A DNA stretch of 64,000 nt from a virus, in the IMG/VR virus record IMGVR_UViG_3300028558_000001, positions 112,661 through 176,660 of that record; one strand, 5' to 3'. The notes under the pieces are model-generated. The model saw only the letters and a list, made by a program, of their open reading frames with translations. It made no database searches and was not told the origin of the DNA. Each line of letters begins with the position of its first letter. Within the stretch, counting starts at the first letter, position 1. Position numbers and translations under genes: made by a program. This document shows positions 22,501 through 28,986 of this stretch, piece after piece.

Positions 22501-22520
22501 ATACCAAGTTTCCTTGGTAT
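22501..22520 (-). other. 8-bp hairpin with GAAA tetraloop between tRNA-Ala and the permuted element
   Basis: ATACCAAG-GAAA-CTTGGTAT, perfect pairing. It starts three bases after the tRNA-Ala CCA and ends seven bases before the permuted tRNA core, so it would cap the 5' side of that RNA. Confidence 0.65.
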
Positions 22521-22523
22521 AAA

Positions 22524-22599
22524 TGGTGGACCTGACAGGAATCGAACCCGCGACCTAGTGCTTGCAAAGCACCCGCTCTCCCTACTGAGCTACAAGCCC
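22524..22599 (-). tRNA. tRNA-Ala (UGC)
   Basis: Acceptor GGGCTTG/CAGGTCC (two wobble pairs), anticodon loop TTTGCAA, T-loop TTCGATT, A discriminator, encoded CCA. Confidence 0.92.
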
Positions 22600-22797
22600 T
22601 TAATCTTCGTAACGTATATCTTTAGAAGTAAATGTTAGATTAAAACTCTTATCTCCATTACCAACAAAAGATAACATTCTGTAACCTTGTAAGTGCATTT
22701 CAGCAATCATCTTGTTTGCCTCAAATTCACTCTTTACTTTTTTACTAATTATACCCAACTTACGGAGATAATCATATATCATTTGTTCATGTTTCAT
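22600..22797 (-). CDS. Hypothetical protein (65 aa)
   Basis: The stop codon abuts tRNA-Ala. N-terminal helical segment (E-Q-M-I-Y-D-Y-L-R-K-L-G) and a beta hairpin M-L-S-F-V-G-N-G-D. Not recognised. Confidence 0.55.
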   Translation of the reverse strand: MKHEQMIYDYLRKLGIISKKVKSEFEANKMIAEMHLQGYRMLSFVGNGDKSFNLTFTSKDIRYED

Positions 22798-22817
22798 AAT
22801 ATATCTCCGTAATAAAT

Positions 22818-22895
22818 TGGTCGGGAAAGCAGGATTCGAACCTGCGACCTCACCGTTCCAAACGGCACACGCTGACCTGACTGCGCTATTTCCCG
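22818..22895 (-). tRNA. tRNA-Pro (UGG)
   Basis: Acceptor CGGGAAA/TTTCCCG, anticodon loop TTTGGAA, T-loop TTCGAAT, encoded CCA. Confidence 0.92.
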
Positions 22896-22901
22896 TATTC
22901 T

Positions 22902-23138
22902 TTAATAGTACTTATAACTCTCAGAAGGATTTTCTGATTTCAGAATTCTACCTTCCTCAATCTTTTTTCTTGCATCATTAATACAACTTTCTGTAAAAGA
23001 AAAAAGATAATCACATGGTCTAGTCATTTCCTCAGAAGTTTTTGGCAATGCTTCTAAAAATAACTTTAGATTAGCAATAGCAACTTCAATATCTTCCTCG
23101 GCAGAATTAGAACCGATATTCATTGCGAAATAACCCAT
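22902..23138 (-). CDS. Hypothetical protein (78 aa)
   Basis: The frame is open to 23261, but GGAGG five bases before the ATG at 23138 marks that start. Helical protein with a K-L-F-L-E-A-L-P segment and a charged C-terminus. Not recognised. Confidence 0.55.
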   Translation of the reverse strand: MGYFAMNIGSNSAEEDIEVAIANLKLFLEALPKTSEEMTRPCDYLFSFTESCINDARKKIEEGRILKSENPSESYKYY

Positions 23139-23333
23139 ATCATCCTCCAAATATAACATGAAGGTTTCCAATCTGTCTGAGCATACAGTCCACCTACAAA
23201 CCTCTATCCTCTTTAAACTGCGCCCCGTCCTCTTACCCTTAGACAACCCTATTAGAAGCATTTATAAACCTTGCTGCTTCTAACATCATCGGACCTTGAT
23301 AGATGTACTTACCAAGGCGTGGGGCTTATAAAC

Positions 23334-23409
23334 TGGTGCTGGTTGTCGGAATTGAACTGACGACCTACTGCTTACAAGGCAGTTGCTCTACCTACTGAGC
23401 TAAACCAGC
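23334..23409 (-). tRNA. tRNA-Thr (UGU)
   Basis: Acceptor GCTGGTT/AACCAGC, anticodon arm ACTGC-CTTGTAA-GCAGT, T-loop TTCAATT, encoded CCA. Its first 18 bases are also the last codons of the gene at 23392-23616. Confidence 0.92.
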
Positions 23410-23616
23410 TAAACCATTCATAAATTCATTTAACATACCAGAATGTTCAAATGGCATTCTAATAACCTTTCCATCTGGAAATATTCTAGAATGACTATTT
23501 TCTTTTTTAATATGAACACATGGACCATTTGACATATCAGGAAATGTACTCTCTACCTGATACCATCCATCATCAATATATTCAGCTAAAACTTTTAATT
23601 GAATAGCATTAAACAT
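23392..23616 (-). CDS. Hypothetical protein (74 aa) whose 3' end overlaps tRNA-Thr
   Basis: The coding frame runs 18 bases into tRNA-Thr, taking its stop codon from the D-arm region (CAG TAG). The tail is Gly-Leu-Ala-Gly-Leu-Ala-Gln, from a GGTTTAGCT repeat that includes the tRNA 5' strand. A late-type box lies at 23634-23640 upstream. Contains C-V-H-I-K-K-E-N; not recognised. Confidence 0.6.
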   Translation of the reverse strand: MFNAIQLKVLAEYIDDGWYQVESTFPDMSNGPCVHIKKENSHSRIFPDGKVIRMPFEHSGMLNEFMNGLAGLAQ

Positions 23617-23633
23617 AAAATTACCTATTAATC

Positions 23634-23640
23634 TATTTAT
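23634..23640 (-). promoter_or_regulatory. Late promoter box (ACCATAAATAG)
   Basis: Minus-strand ACCATAAATAG, 18 bases before the start of the 74-residue gene. It carries the ACC extension also found at 28962, 38544, 40758 and 46001. Confidence 0.55.
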
Positions 23641-23643
23641 GGT

Positions 23644-23841
23644 TCAAATTAGCACATATCTTACCATTGACAATTTAAATGCATCAATTCTTCTTAATTT
23701 ATCTTGATCATAATCATAAACTACAATATCGCCACAATCTGCATATAAATCTACATCAACTACAAGTAAAGTATTTTTCGATCCATCAGCGGGAACATAC
23801 TTCTGTTCCACCTTGATATTATATTTTTCATAATCATACAT
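23644..23841 (-). CDS. Conserved hypothetical protein (65 aa)
   Basis: Beta-rich, with Y-V-P-A-D-G-S-K-N-T-L-L-V-V-D-V-D and L-R-R-I-D-A-F-K-L-S-M-V-R-Y. The pattern looks like a conserved small phage/bacterial family, but I cannot name it. Lies between tRNA-Gln and the late box at 23634. Confidence 0.6.
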   Translation of the reverse strand: MYDYEKYNIKVEQKYVPADGSKNTLLVVDVDLYADCGDIVVYDYDQDKLRRIDAFKLSMVRYVLI

Positions 23842-23860
23842 AACAAAATACTTTCAAAAT

Positions 23861-23934
23861 TGGTTCTCCCCCAAGGATTCGAACCTCGATTGTCTGAGTC
23901 AAAGTCAGAAGTCCTACCATTGAACGAAGGGAGA
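23861..23934 (-). tRNA. tRNA-Gln (UUG)
   Basis: Acceptor TCTCCCT/GGGGAGA, anticodon arm TCTGA-CTTTGAC-TCAGA, T-loop TTCGAAT, encoded CCA. Confidence 0.92.
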
Positions 23935-23935
23935 A

Positions 23936-24018
23936 TGGTGCGAGTAGAGGGACTTGAACCCCCACGGTTGCCCGCCAGATTCTAAGTCTGGTGCGTCTGC
24001 CAATTTCGCCATACTCGC
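23936..24018 (-). tRNA. tRNA-Leu (UAG)
   Basis: Acceptor GCGAGTA/TACTCGC, anticodon arm CCAGA-CTTAGAA-TCTGG, class II variable arm, T-loop TTCAAGT, encoded CCA one base from the tRNA-Gln 5' end. Confidence 0.93.
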
Positions 24019-24027
24019 ATATTCTAT

Positions 24028-24285
24028 TTATTCTAAAATAACTAGGACTTCCTTTTCACGACATACAGTATATGTAATATCGGCTTCCTTAAAAGTGTAA
24101 TACGTTAGTGGAGATAGAAGAACCTTATCTGATACCTTAACAATCTCTACAGTATTACCTACTTCTACAACAGTACCAGTAATCTTATTTGTCTTAACAG
24201 TACCAGTGTAAATACCAGAAGCCGTAGTATCCTTAACTTCATCTACTACAACTAAGACAACATCATTTAAAGCTTTTAGTGACAA
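24028..24285 (-). CDS. GroES-like co-chaperonin (gp31 functional analogue)
   Basis: 85 residues with the Cpn10 layout: L-K-A-L-N-D-V-V-L-V near the N-terminus, a mobile-loop region T-A-S-G-I-Y at about 21-26, and G-T-V-V-E-V-G-N-T-V-E then D-K-V-L-L-S-P in the barrel. Co-chaperonins cap GroEL; T4 gp31 is required to fold gp23, and the major capsid gene here (44610-45965) would be the natural client. The start is TTG at 24285 with AAAGGA eight bases upstream. It is shorter than GroES (97) and gp31 (111). Confidence 0.8.
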   Translation of the reverse strand: MSLKALNDVVLVVVDEVKDTTASGIYTGTVKTNKITGTVVEVGNTVEIVKVSDKVLLSPLTYYTFKEADITYTVCREKEVLVILE

Positions 24286-24301
24286 TTTATTTTCCTTTTT
24301 A

Positions 24302-24496
24302 TTAAAGTAATTTCCCGGCGATAAAAGCCAGAAACACGGCGACGGGAGTTAGAGCGACAAGAGTGAAAGCAGCCTTGTCCTTATTTAAAATGTCTCCACG
24401 TTGAAGGAATTCTTGGAATACTGCACCCTGCACCCCAATCCAGAATGTAATAAGTAATGATGCAATTAGAAAGATAACAGCTAAAAATACGATCAA
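24302..24496 (-). CDS. Small membrane protein with two predicted helices (64 aa)
   Basis: Hydrophobic segments at about 2-25 and 43-62 around a charged loop (R-G-D-I-L-N-K-D-K). TTG start with GGGAG upstream at rather long spacing. Followed by the GroES-like gene. Not recognised. Confidence 0.55.
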   Translation of the reverse strand: MIVFLAVIFLIASLLITFWIGVQGAVFQEFLQRGDILNKDKAAFTLVALTPVAVFLAFIAGKLL

Positions 24497-24499
24497 AAT

Positions 24500-24703
24500 T
24501 TAATAACTCCCTACAGAAAAGATATGAATAACAAAAGATGCAAAACCCATTACTGCACCCCACATAATTGTTATAAGACTAACTAACGTAATATCTTCAT
24601 CCTGATCAAATTTACTAAATGAAGTAACTACCATAGAACCAAAGAACATAAGCATACCAATTAAAATAATTATAAGAGAAATCTTTAATACAATATAGTC
24701 CAC
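24500..24703 (-). CDS. Small membrane protein with two predicted helices (67 aa)
   Basis: GTG start at 24703 with AAAGGA seven bases upstream. Hydrophobic segments at about 4-26 and 40-62 separated by an acidic loop (D-Q-D-E-D). Paired with the preceding-type membrane gene, four bases apart. Function unknown. Confidence 0.55.
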   Translation of the reverse strand: MDYIVLKISLIIILIGMLMFFGSMVVTSFSKFDQDEDITLVSLITIMWGAVMGFASFVIHIFSVGSY

Positions 24704-24726
24704 GACATTTCCTTTTCATAACAAAA

Positions 24727-24801
24727 TGGCACTCCATATCGGACTCGAACCGATGTTTTTTCCCTGAGAAGGAAGTGTACTTGCCGCTATACGAATGGAG
24801 T
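24727..24801 (-). tRNA. tRNA, probable Glu (CUC)
   Basis: Acceptor ACTCCAT/ATGGAGT, D-arm GTA..TAC, anticodon loop TTCTCAG, T-arm ATCGG-TTCGAGT-CCGAT, G discriminator, encoded CCA. The last anticodon-stem pair is mismatched. Confidence 0.8.
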
Positions 24802-24806
24802 TAAAC

Positions 24807-24883
24807 TGGCACATCATGTTGGATTCGCACCAACGTCTGCTTCCTGAGAGGGAAACTGTACTTGACTGCTATACGAATGATGT
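24807..24883 (-). tRNA. Degenerate second copy of the tRNA(CUC)
   Basis: Same D-arm and CTCTCA loop core as the neighbour and an acceptor ACATCAT/ATGATGT with CCA. The anticodon stem does not fit a 7-base loop cleanly and the T-loop reads TGCGAAT in place of TTCGAAT. It looks like a diverged tandem duplicate, perhaps inactive. Confidence 0.6.
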
Positions 24884-24889
24884 AATTCT

Positions 24890-25096
24890 TTAATTCTTGT
24901 TTCTAAGATCAGCTTTAGACCAATCAAATGGATAAGGCTCACTATATAACAGTGAAACAATCTGATATGTTTGTATTGAGGATAATGGTTTCAAATCTTT
25001 TAGAAACTTCTCATCCGCACCATTTTCCTTGGCCCAATTAACGGCTATAGATTTCATTCCTTTTTCTACAATATCTAAAAGCCTTAAATCTACCAT
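24890..25096 (-). CDS. Hypothetical protein (68 aa)
   Basis: All-helical pattern with W-A-K-E-N-G-A-D-E-K-F-L and a C-terminal F-D-W-S-K-A-D. Preceded by the conserved tRNA-to-ORF linker. Not recognised. Confidence 0.6.
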   Translation of the reverse strand: MVDLRLLDIVEKGMKSIAVNWAKENGADEKFLKDLKPLSSIQTYQIVSLLYSEPYPFDWSKADLRNKN

Positions 25097-25118
25097 AACA
25101 ATTCCTTTTAAACCAAAT

Positions 25119-25203
25119 TGGTGCGGGTAGAGGGACTTGAACCCACACTCCTTGCGGAACTCGATTTTGAGTCGAGCGCGTCTACCAATTCCACCATACC
25201 CGC
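25119..25203 (-). tRNA. tRNA-Leu (CAA)
   Basis: Acceptor GCGGGTA/TACCCGC, anticodon arm CTCGA-CTCAAAA-TCGAG, class II variable arm, T-loop TTCAAGT, encoded CCA. Confidence 0.93.
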
Positions 25204-25217
25204 TTTTTACTGTGCCG

Positions 25218-25385
25218 TCAAGGCGAATTCTTAAATCGTTCTTCTAATTTGGATACATACCTAAGCAACACAAGAACGACTAGATTGATTGCAGTTAAGT
25301 ATAGCACAATCGTTGTAAGCTGTCCACACGCATAAGTGAATAAAATGAAGGACAGTGCAACTAAAACCCATGAAGTATATTTCAT
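25218..25385 (-). CDS. Small membrane protein (55 aa)
   Basis: ATG at 25385 with AGAGG six bases upstream. Two hydrophobic segments (about 6-20 and 24-42) and a charged C-terminal end. Located between the hairpin after the secreted-protein gene and tRNA-Leu(CAA). Confidence 0.6.
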   Translation of the reverse strand: MKYTSWVLVALSFILFTYACGQLTTIVLYLTAINLVVLVLLRYVSKLEERFKNSP

Positions 25386-25401
25386 AACTAACCTCTGGAT
25401 G

Positions 25402-25431
25402 AATGGGGAAGGTAATCACACCTTCCCCATT
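25402..25431 (-). terminator. 12-bp perfect hairpin downstream of the secreted-protein gene
   Basis: AATGGGGAAGGT/ACCTTCCCCATT with a six-base loop, seven bases after the stop of 25438-25890. Very stable, but not followed by a T-run, so either a terminator of another type or a transcript-end protector. Confidence 0.6.
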
Positions 25432-25437
25432 ATTATA

Positions 25438-25890
25438 TTAGCGGAGGAAGGTAACTAGAGTGGCGTCGGTAAACGAACCGTTGGTATCGTTTAGCTGACC
25501 ACGAATGACGTTGCCGAACTGAGGATGACCGACAACACCATCCTTACAATAACCATCAAACTCATTGGTCTTAATGATGGTAATTGAGAAAGGCTTTAGA
25601 GCCGCTGGATTGCCTACAACTGACTTATAGACATTGGCACCAACAATGGTCCACTTGTCACAAGTTAGAGTTAGTTCCTCACTAGTTGCGTTCATAACTG
25701 CAACATATGGAGTGCCAACAAGAGTGCCTAGCTGGAGATAACGAGCTTCCATTGCCGCCCACTGAGCGGGCGGAAGACCAGTGACAGGATCATTTGGATT
25801 TGTAGTAAGATTTAGTTGCTGAGCGGTAGCGACCTCGGCAGAACCAAACATAGTTAGAAGAACAGCAGCAACCTTAAAAAACTTATTCAT
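25438..25890 (-). CDS. Secreted protein of unknown function (150 aa)
   Basis: Clear signal peptide: basic start, hydrophobic core at about 6-18 and an A-T-A-Q-Q cleavage-like site at 21-25. The mature part has two cysteines (about 76 and 114) and is Asn/Thr-rich. It likely enters the periplasm. A perfect sigma70-type promoter (26015-26043) lies upstream with tRNA-Cys between them. Confidence 0.65.
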   Translation of the reverse strand: MNKFFKVAAVLLTMFGSAEVATAQQLNLTTNPNDPVTGLPPAQWAAMEARYLQLGTLVGTPYVAVMNATSEELTLTCDKWTIVGANVYKSVVGNPAALKPFSITIIKTNEFDGYCKDGVVGHPQFGNVIRGQLNDTNGSFTDATLVTFLR

Positions 25891-25928
25891 ATTATAACTC
25901 TCCTAGTTTTTGTTAAAAGATATTGGTT

Positions 25929-26002
25929 TGGAGTTGTGAGAGGGAATTGAACCCCCGTAGGTGGATTTGCAGTCCACCGCCTAACCGCTCGACCACCACA
26001 AC
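25929..26002 (-). tRNA. tRNA-Cys (GCA)
   Basis: Acceptor GTTGTGG/TCACAAC, anticodon loop CTGCAAA, T-loop TTCAATT, T discriminator as required by CysRS, encoded CCA. It is the first transcribed unit behind the promoter at 26015-26043. Confidence 0.92.
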
Positions 26003-26014
26003 TTCGATTTTTGT

Positions 26015-26043
26015 ATTATACTCACTCGTTACTTTCGTGTCAA
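26015..26043 (-). promoter_or_regulatory. Consensus sigma70 promoter (early)
   Basis: Minus strand TTGACA (26043-26038), 17-base spacer, TATAAT (26020-26015), a perfect match to the host consensus. It would fire immediately after infection and transcribe tRNA-Cys and the genes and tRNAs beyond it. Confidence 0.8.
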
Positions 26044-26061
26044 CCCACTATTTCAACTTTT

Positions 26062-26445
26062 TCACAGAACGGCCAAAGCAATTAGAAGGTAACACACTTG
26101 ATGTAAGAATTGGTCTACTCCTAGAAGATACCAAAACTCAGAATTTTTGTCGGGGCTATACTTGTAATGCTTGTTTATGTTCATCTTTGAATAATCAATC
26201 AGATAATGAGCAACAAACTCAGCAAAAGCAATTAGAAACACCAACGCGACATTGTGATTGAATATGATTAGAATTGCAATTGTTATTACTGCATGTTTAA
26301 GAGAATGGATAATCCCGCCGGGATGACCAAACGTTCCCTTATTTCTCCACTCATATTCAGGTTGCCATAGAAAGTCAATAACCAAATGTTTCAATTGTAG
26401 TAGAAACAGAACTAGAAAACACTGAATAACCATCATAACTTCCAT
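26062..26445 (-). CDS. DUF3307-like membrane protein
   Basis: About 127 residues from the ATG at 26445 (the frame continues to a GTG at 26508, but a hairpin lies in between). Pattern: L-L-Q-L-K-H-L-V-I-D-F-L-W-Q followed by several helices with H-S-L-K-H-A and A-H-Y-L-I-D-Y. This H-x-x-x-D-x-x-x-Q signature and layout fit the DUF3307 family of phage and bacterial membrane proteins, function unknown. The start is uncertain. Confidence 0.65.
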   Translation of the reverse strand: MEVMMVIQCFLVLFLLQLKHLVIDFLWQPEYEWRNKGTFGHPGGIIHSLKHAVITIAILIIFNHNVALVFLIAFAEFVAHYLIDYSKMNINKHYKYSPDKNSEFWYLLGVDQFLHQVCYLLIALAVL

Positions 26446-26458
26446 TATGTGGACGACC

Positions 26459-26484
26459 CTTCCGGTATATTCTAATACCGGAAG
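26459..26484 (-). terminator. 10-bp hairpin after the lipoprotein gene
   Basis: CTTCCGGTAT/ATACCGGAAG with a six-base loop, 21 bases past the lipoprotein stop. No T-run follows. Its 3' arm holds the GGAAGGG that may serve as the ribosome site of the next gene, so folding could limit that gene's translation. Confidence 0.5.
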
Positions 26485-26504
26485 AATCATATGTTGTAGG
26501 TGAA

Positions 26505-27029
26505 TCACTTACCGAATGGAACCGGAATAAGTGTGATGGGGAAGGGAGAGACAATTACCTTTGGTTCTAGATAAACTGCCTTATCTTTCTTATCAGAAGG
26601 ATCGAGACACATTACCCAAGTACCATCAGATGATGCGGGCGAGAAAAGTCCATTTGGATCGGCTTGTGGAATTGCTAGATAAGCATAATTTCCCCCACGA
26701 GCAAAATCAGAAACCTTCTGAGGATTGGTATATTGAGTCGAAGCAGGGAAACCATAACCAATCGAATCACAGACCTTGAAAAGCTGACCAGTCTGTTCTG
26801 CTACAATATAAGTAGTAGTAGAAATACCTTGGTCACGAAGTTCAATGATTGCCTTGAGAGTACGCTTCTCAAAGAAGTTAGTAATGGCAGGAAGACCGAC
26901 TTGCTGTACAGCTTCGCGGGACATTTGTTCCTGCTGCCGATTCATAATCTGGTCGGAAGTAGCAGGTCTAGTATCATCACAACCAGCAAGAAGTGTAAGG
27001 ACAGGAAGTGCAAATAAAATCTTTTTCAT
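26505..27029 (-). CDS. Lipoprotein (174 aa)
   Basis: ATG at 27029 with AGGGA upstream; the longer frame to 27056 is less likely. Signal peptide with lipobox L-L-A-G-C (Cys at about residue 17). The mature part contains a Gln-rich helix, then a beta-rich region with two further cysteines and ends P-V-P-F-G-K. Probably anchored in the cell envelope of the infected host. Possible superinfection or envelope role is speculation. Confidence 0.7.
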   Translation of the reverse strand: MKKILFALPVLTLLAGCDDTRPATSDQIMNRQQEQMSREAVQQVGLPAITNFFEKRTLKAIIELRDQGISTTTYIVAEQTGQLFKVCDSIGYGFPASTQYTNPQKVSDFARGGNYAYLAIPQADPNGLFSPASSDGTWVMCLDPSDKKDKAVYLEPKVIVSPFPITLIPVPFGK

Positions 27030-27030
27030 A

Positions 27031-27354
27031 TCAATTCCCTGAAATGAGTTGTTCACGGAAGGAAAGAATATCAGCGGTCAGAGCGGACTCAGGTAGACCA
27101 TTGATCTGGTGAAGGGCAAAGGAGCGAATAGCGGCCTTCTTCTCAGGAGTAGCGCCAATATATTCCATGCGAAGTTCACCAATCTGGCGGCGCTGACCTT
27201 CAACATAACTCTGACTCTGTTCAGTAGTCTCACGGCGAAGCTGCTCATACTTTGGAGCAAAATAACGCTGCATGATAAGATCATAGTCAGTGATAACCCA
27301 ACCAATACCAAACACCAGCGCAATTGCTGAAACAGAACCTAGTACAACTTTCAT
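27031..27354 (-). CDS. Membrane-anchored coiled-coil protein (107 aa)
   Basis: ATG at 27354 with GGAGA upstream, chosen over the frame to 27453. One N-terminal transmembrane helix (about 3-22) and a periplasmic-type helical region with Q-L-R-R-E-T-T-E-Q-S-Q. Two bases from the lipoprotein gene, so the two probably act together, as in i-spanin/o-spanin-like pairs. Confidence 0.65.
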   Translation of the reverse strand: MKVVLGSVSAIALVFGIGWVITDYDLIMQRYFAPKYEQLRRETTEQSQSYVEGQRRQIGELRMEYIGATPEKKAAIRSFALHQINGLPESALTADILSFREQLISGN

Positions 27355-27449
27355 AAAATATTCTCCACTTTGTTTGAAACCTAATTTATGGGGCGGTGAA
27401 TGTTTCCGCCGCGCCAATGTTTGTCTTATAGCCTTCCTGATTTTTCCCG

Positions 27450-28292
27450 TCAATAACTTTTTACGGGATCAGGACAAAAATTTTCAAGACCGGGAAATGG
27501 ATTTGGCTTTAAAGGTGCGACTGGCTTTAAAGTGATTCCCCTCTGCCTGAGTCCTGTAGCATCGTCGTAATAGAATGTAAAGGACTCAGAATGAGCATCC
27601 ACGAATTCATTATCTACTGTTTTAGTTTTGAATGCAACATCAGAACCAAATTCAGTACCAAGAGAAGCAGTAGCAACTGGAATAGATGCGGTTGCACTAT
27701 TCATAGTCGCAGTTGCCATAGCAGAGGAATTACATCCTGTTAGATTACTGGCAATATTAGCAATTCCCTTAGTTCTAGGCATTGAAGAATCATAAGCTGT
27801 TGCGGAAGTTGTAAATGTAGCTAACTGTCCAGAAGGAATTCCACCAGTTAATTCCCAATTAGGATCGTTACCTAGAATACCATATGGATACCGTGGAACA
27901 TAATTATTGATCTTAACTACTTCATCAAATACAAGACAGCCGATAACCCCAATGTTCTGAATTTCTCCAGATACATTTTGCTGATTATATGATTCTTTAA
28001 TTGATGAGAAAGTAAATGCGGCGGCTGTACCTTGATCACGCTTAAAACCGGGAATAGCCATCTGTGAATATGGTTTAATAACATATCCCCGCTTCCAGTC
28101 ACGATTTCCTGTGATGACGTTTAAACCATCTACAGATACAACAATTTTCTTGGTGAGATAAGAATTGTTCTTGAAAACAATTTCATATTGTGAGCCTTTG
28201 CGGCCTTCAATAAACGTGTCGCCCTCATGGGAATATTCTGTAATTTTGCGACCGTTAATAGTTACGAAAAATTCGTATTGTGATTTTAACAT
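27450..28292 (-). CDS. Conserved phage protein of unknown function (280 aa)
   Basis: Mostly beta protein. An N-terminal domain has F-I-E-G-R-K-G-S-Q-Y-E-I and P-Y-S-Q-M-A-I-P-G-F-K-R-D-Q-G-T-A-A-A-F-T-F, a block I recognise from large phages without a known role. A Ser/Thr/Ala-rich middle follows. It has its own late-type box at 28371 and two leader hairpins. No signal peptide. Confidence 0.65.
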   Translation of the reverse strand: MLKSQYEFFVTINGRKITEYSHEGDTFIEGRKGSQYEIVFKNNSYLTKKIVVSVDGLNVITGNRDWKRGYVIKPYSQMAIPGFKRDQGTAAAFTFSSIKESYNQQNVSGEIQNIGVIGCLVFDEVVKINNYVPRYPYGILGNDPNWELTGGIPSGQLATFTTSATAYDSSMPRTKGIANIASNLTGCNSSAMATATMNSATASIPVATASLGTEFGSDVAFKTKTVDNEFVDAHSESFTFYYDDATGLRQRGITLKPVAPLKPNPFPGLENFCPDPVKSY

Positions 28293-28327
28293 TTTTGTTT
28301 CTCCTACTTGAGACTACGTTTTAATAC

Positions 28328-28377
28328 TTGAGCCTACTTGCTCAACTTTTGTAACCACATGTTACAAAACTATTTAT
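28328..28377 (-). promoter_or_regulatory. Late promoter box with two leader hairpins upstream of 27450-28292
   Basis: Minus-strand CATAAATAG at 28377-28371 is followed by TTGTAAC/GTTACAA (28349-28367) and TTGAGC/GCTCAA (28328-28345) inverted repeats before the gene. Confidence 0.5.
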
Positions 28378-28538
28378 GTAGCTGTATTAGCTACCTTATT
28401 CTTTTCCTCATATTCTTTTCTGAGTTTAAATACTTCTGCGGATGGTGGAACCAATGGAGGCATACCGGGACCATCCCAAATAAAATTAGGCATAACTCTA
28501 CGAACTAACTCTATTCTTGTATTAGATGATTCCGTCAT
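28374..28538 (-). CDS. Small hypothetical protein (54 aa)
   Basis: ATG at 28538 with GGAG upstream, overlapping the upstream gene by 17 bases. Pro-rich middle (W-D-G-P-G-M-P-P-L-V-P-P) and a charged C-terminal helix. Its stop overlaps the late box at 28371-28377. Confidence 0.55.
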   Translation of the reverse strand: MTESSNTRIELVRRVMPNFIWDGPGMPPLVPPSAEVFKLRKEYEEKNKVANTAT

Positions 28539-28878
28539 TCTCGACTACTCCTAAATCAGCTAACTTATCATCATAATTATTTGAAATAGTATAATGATTA
28601 ATGTTTGCAGGAATAGCACGATGCTCGGCTAGAATATCTCTAATAAGATAAATCTGATCACAGACATAACGAATGGTGTTTCTTACAACCTCATCATTAT
28701 TACCTTCATATAGATCATATAGAGCACCTTCTAGATTTGAATCTACTGAATAATCAACATAATACTTATCTCCATTCTCATCATCCCTGATCTGTTCAGG
28801 AGGAAACAAGATAGAAGAAATCTTCTCTAACTTTAGCTGATCTTTTGTTTTTGGATTCTTCTTAAAGAAATTGAACAT
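28522..28878 (-). CDS. Hypothetical protein (118 aa)
   Basis: ATG at 28878 (GGAG upstream) preferred to a GTG at 28884. Basic N-terminus, then an acidic helical region with D-L-Y-E-G-N-N-D-E. Not recognised. Preceded by the large inverted repeat with late boxes. Confidence 0.6.
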   Translation of the reverse strand: MFNFFKKNPKTKDQLKLEKISSILFPPEQIRDDENGDKYYVDYSVDSNLEGALYDLYEGNNDEVVRNTIRYVCDQIYLIRDILAEHRAIPANINHYTISNNYDDKLADLGVVENDGII

Positions 28879-28928
28879 TCTCACTCCATAATTATTGTTT
28901 CATCTTACGACCTTATTAAAGTGCTAAC

Positions 28929-28978
28929 CTCCGAAACCATAAATAGACTTATTTTCATAGCTATTTATGGTTTCGGAG
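28929..28978. promoter_or_regulatory. 18-bp perfect inverted repeat carrying a late box on each arm
   Basis: CTCCGAAACCATAAATAG (28929-28946) and its exact reverse complement (28961-28978) flank a 14-base spacer. Each arm contains ATAAATA, one on each strand (plus 28939-28945, minus 28968-28962). It could act as a divergent late promoter or as a large transcript hairpin between tRNA-Met and the 118-residue gene. Confidence 0.65.
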
Positions 28979-28986
28979 TGCTTATG

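Noticed and set aside
22209-22638. Plus-strand frames of 77 and 90 codons
   Set aside because: They lie across tRNA genes and tRNA-like elements on the other strand and have no ribosome site.
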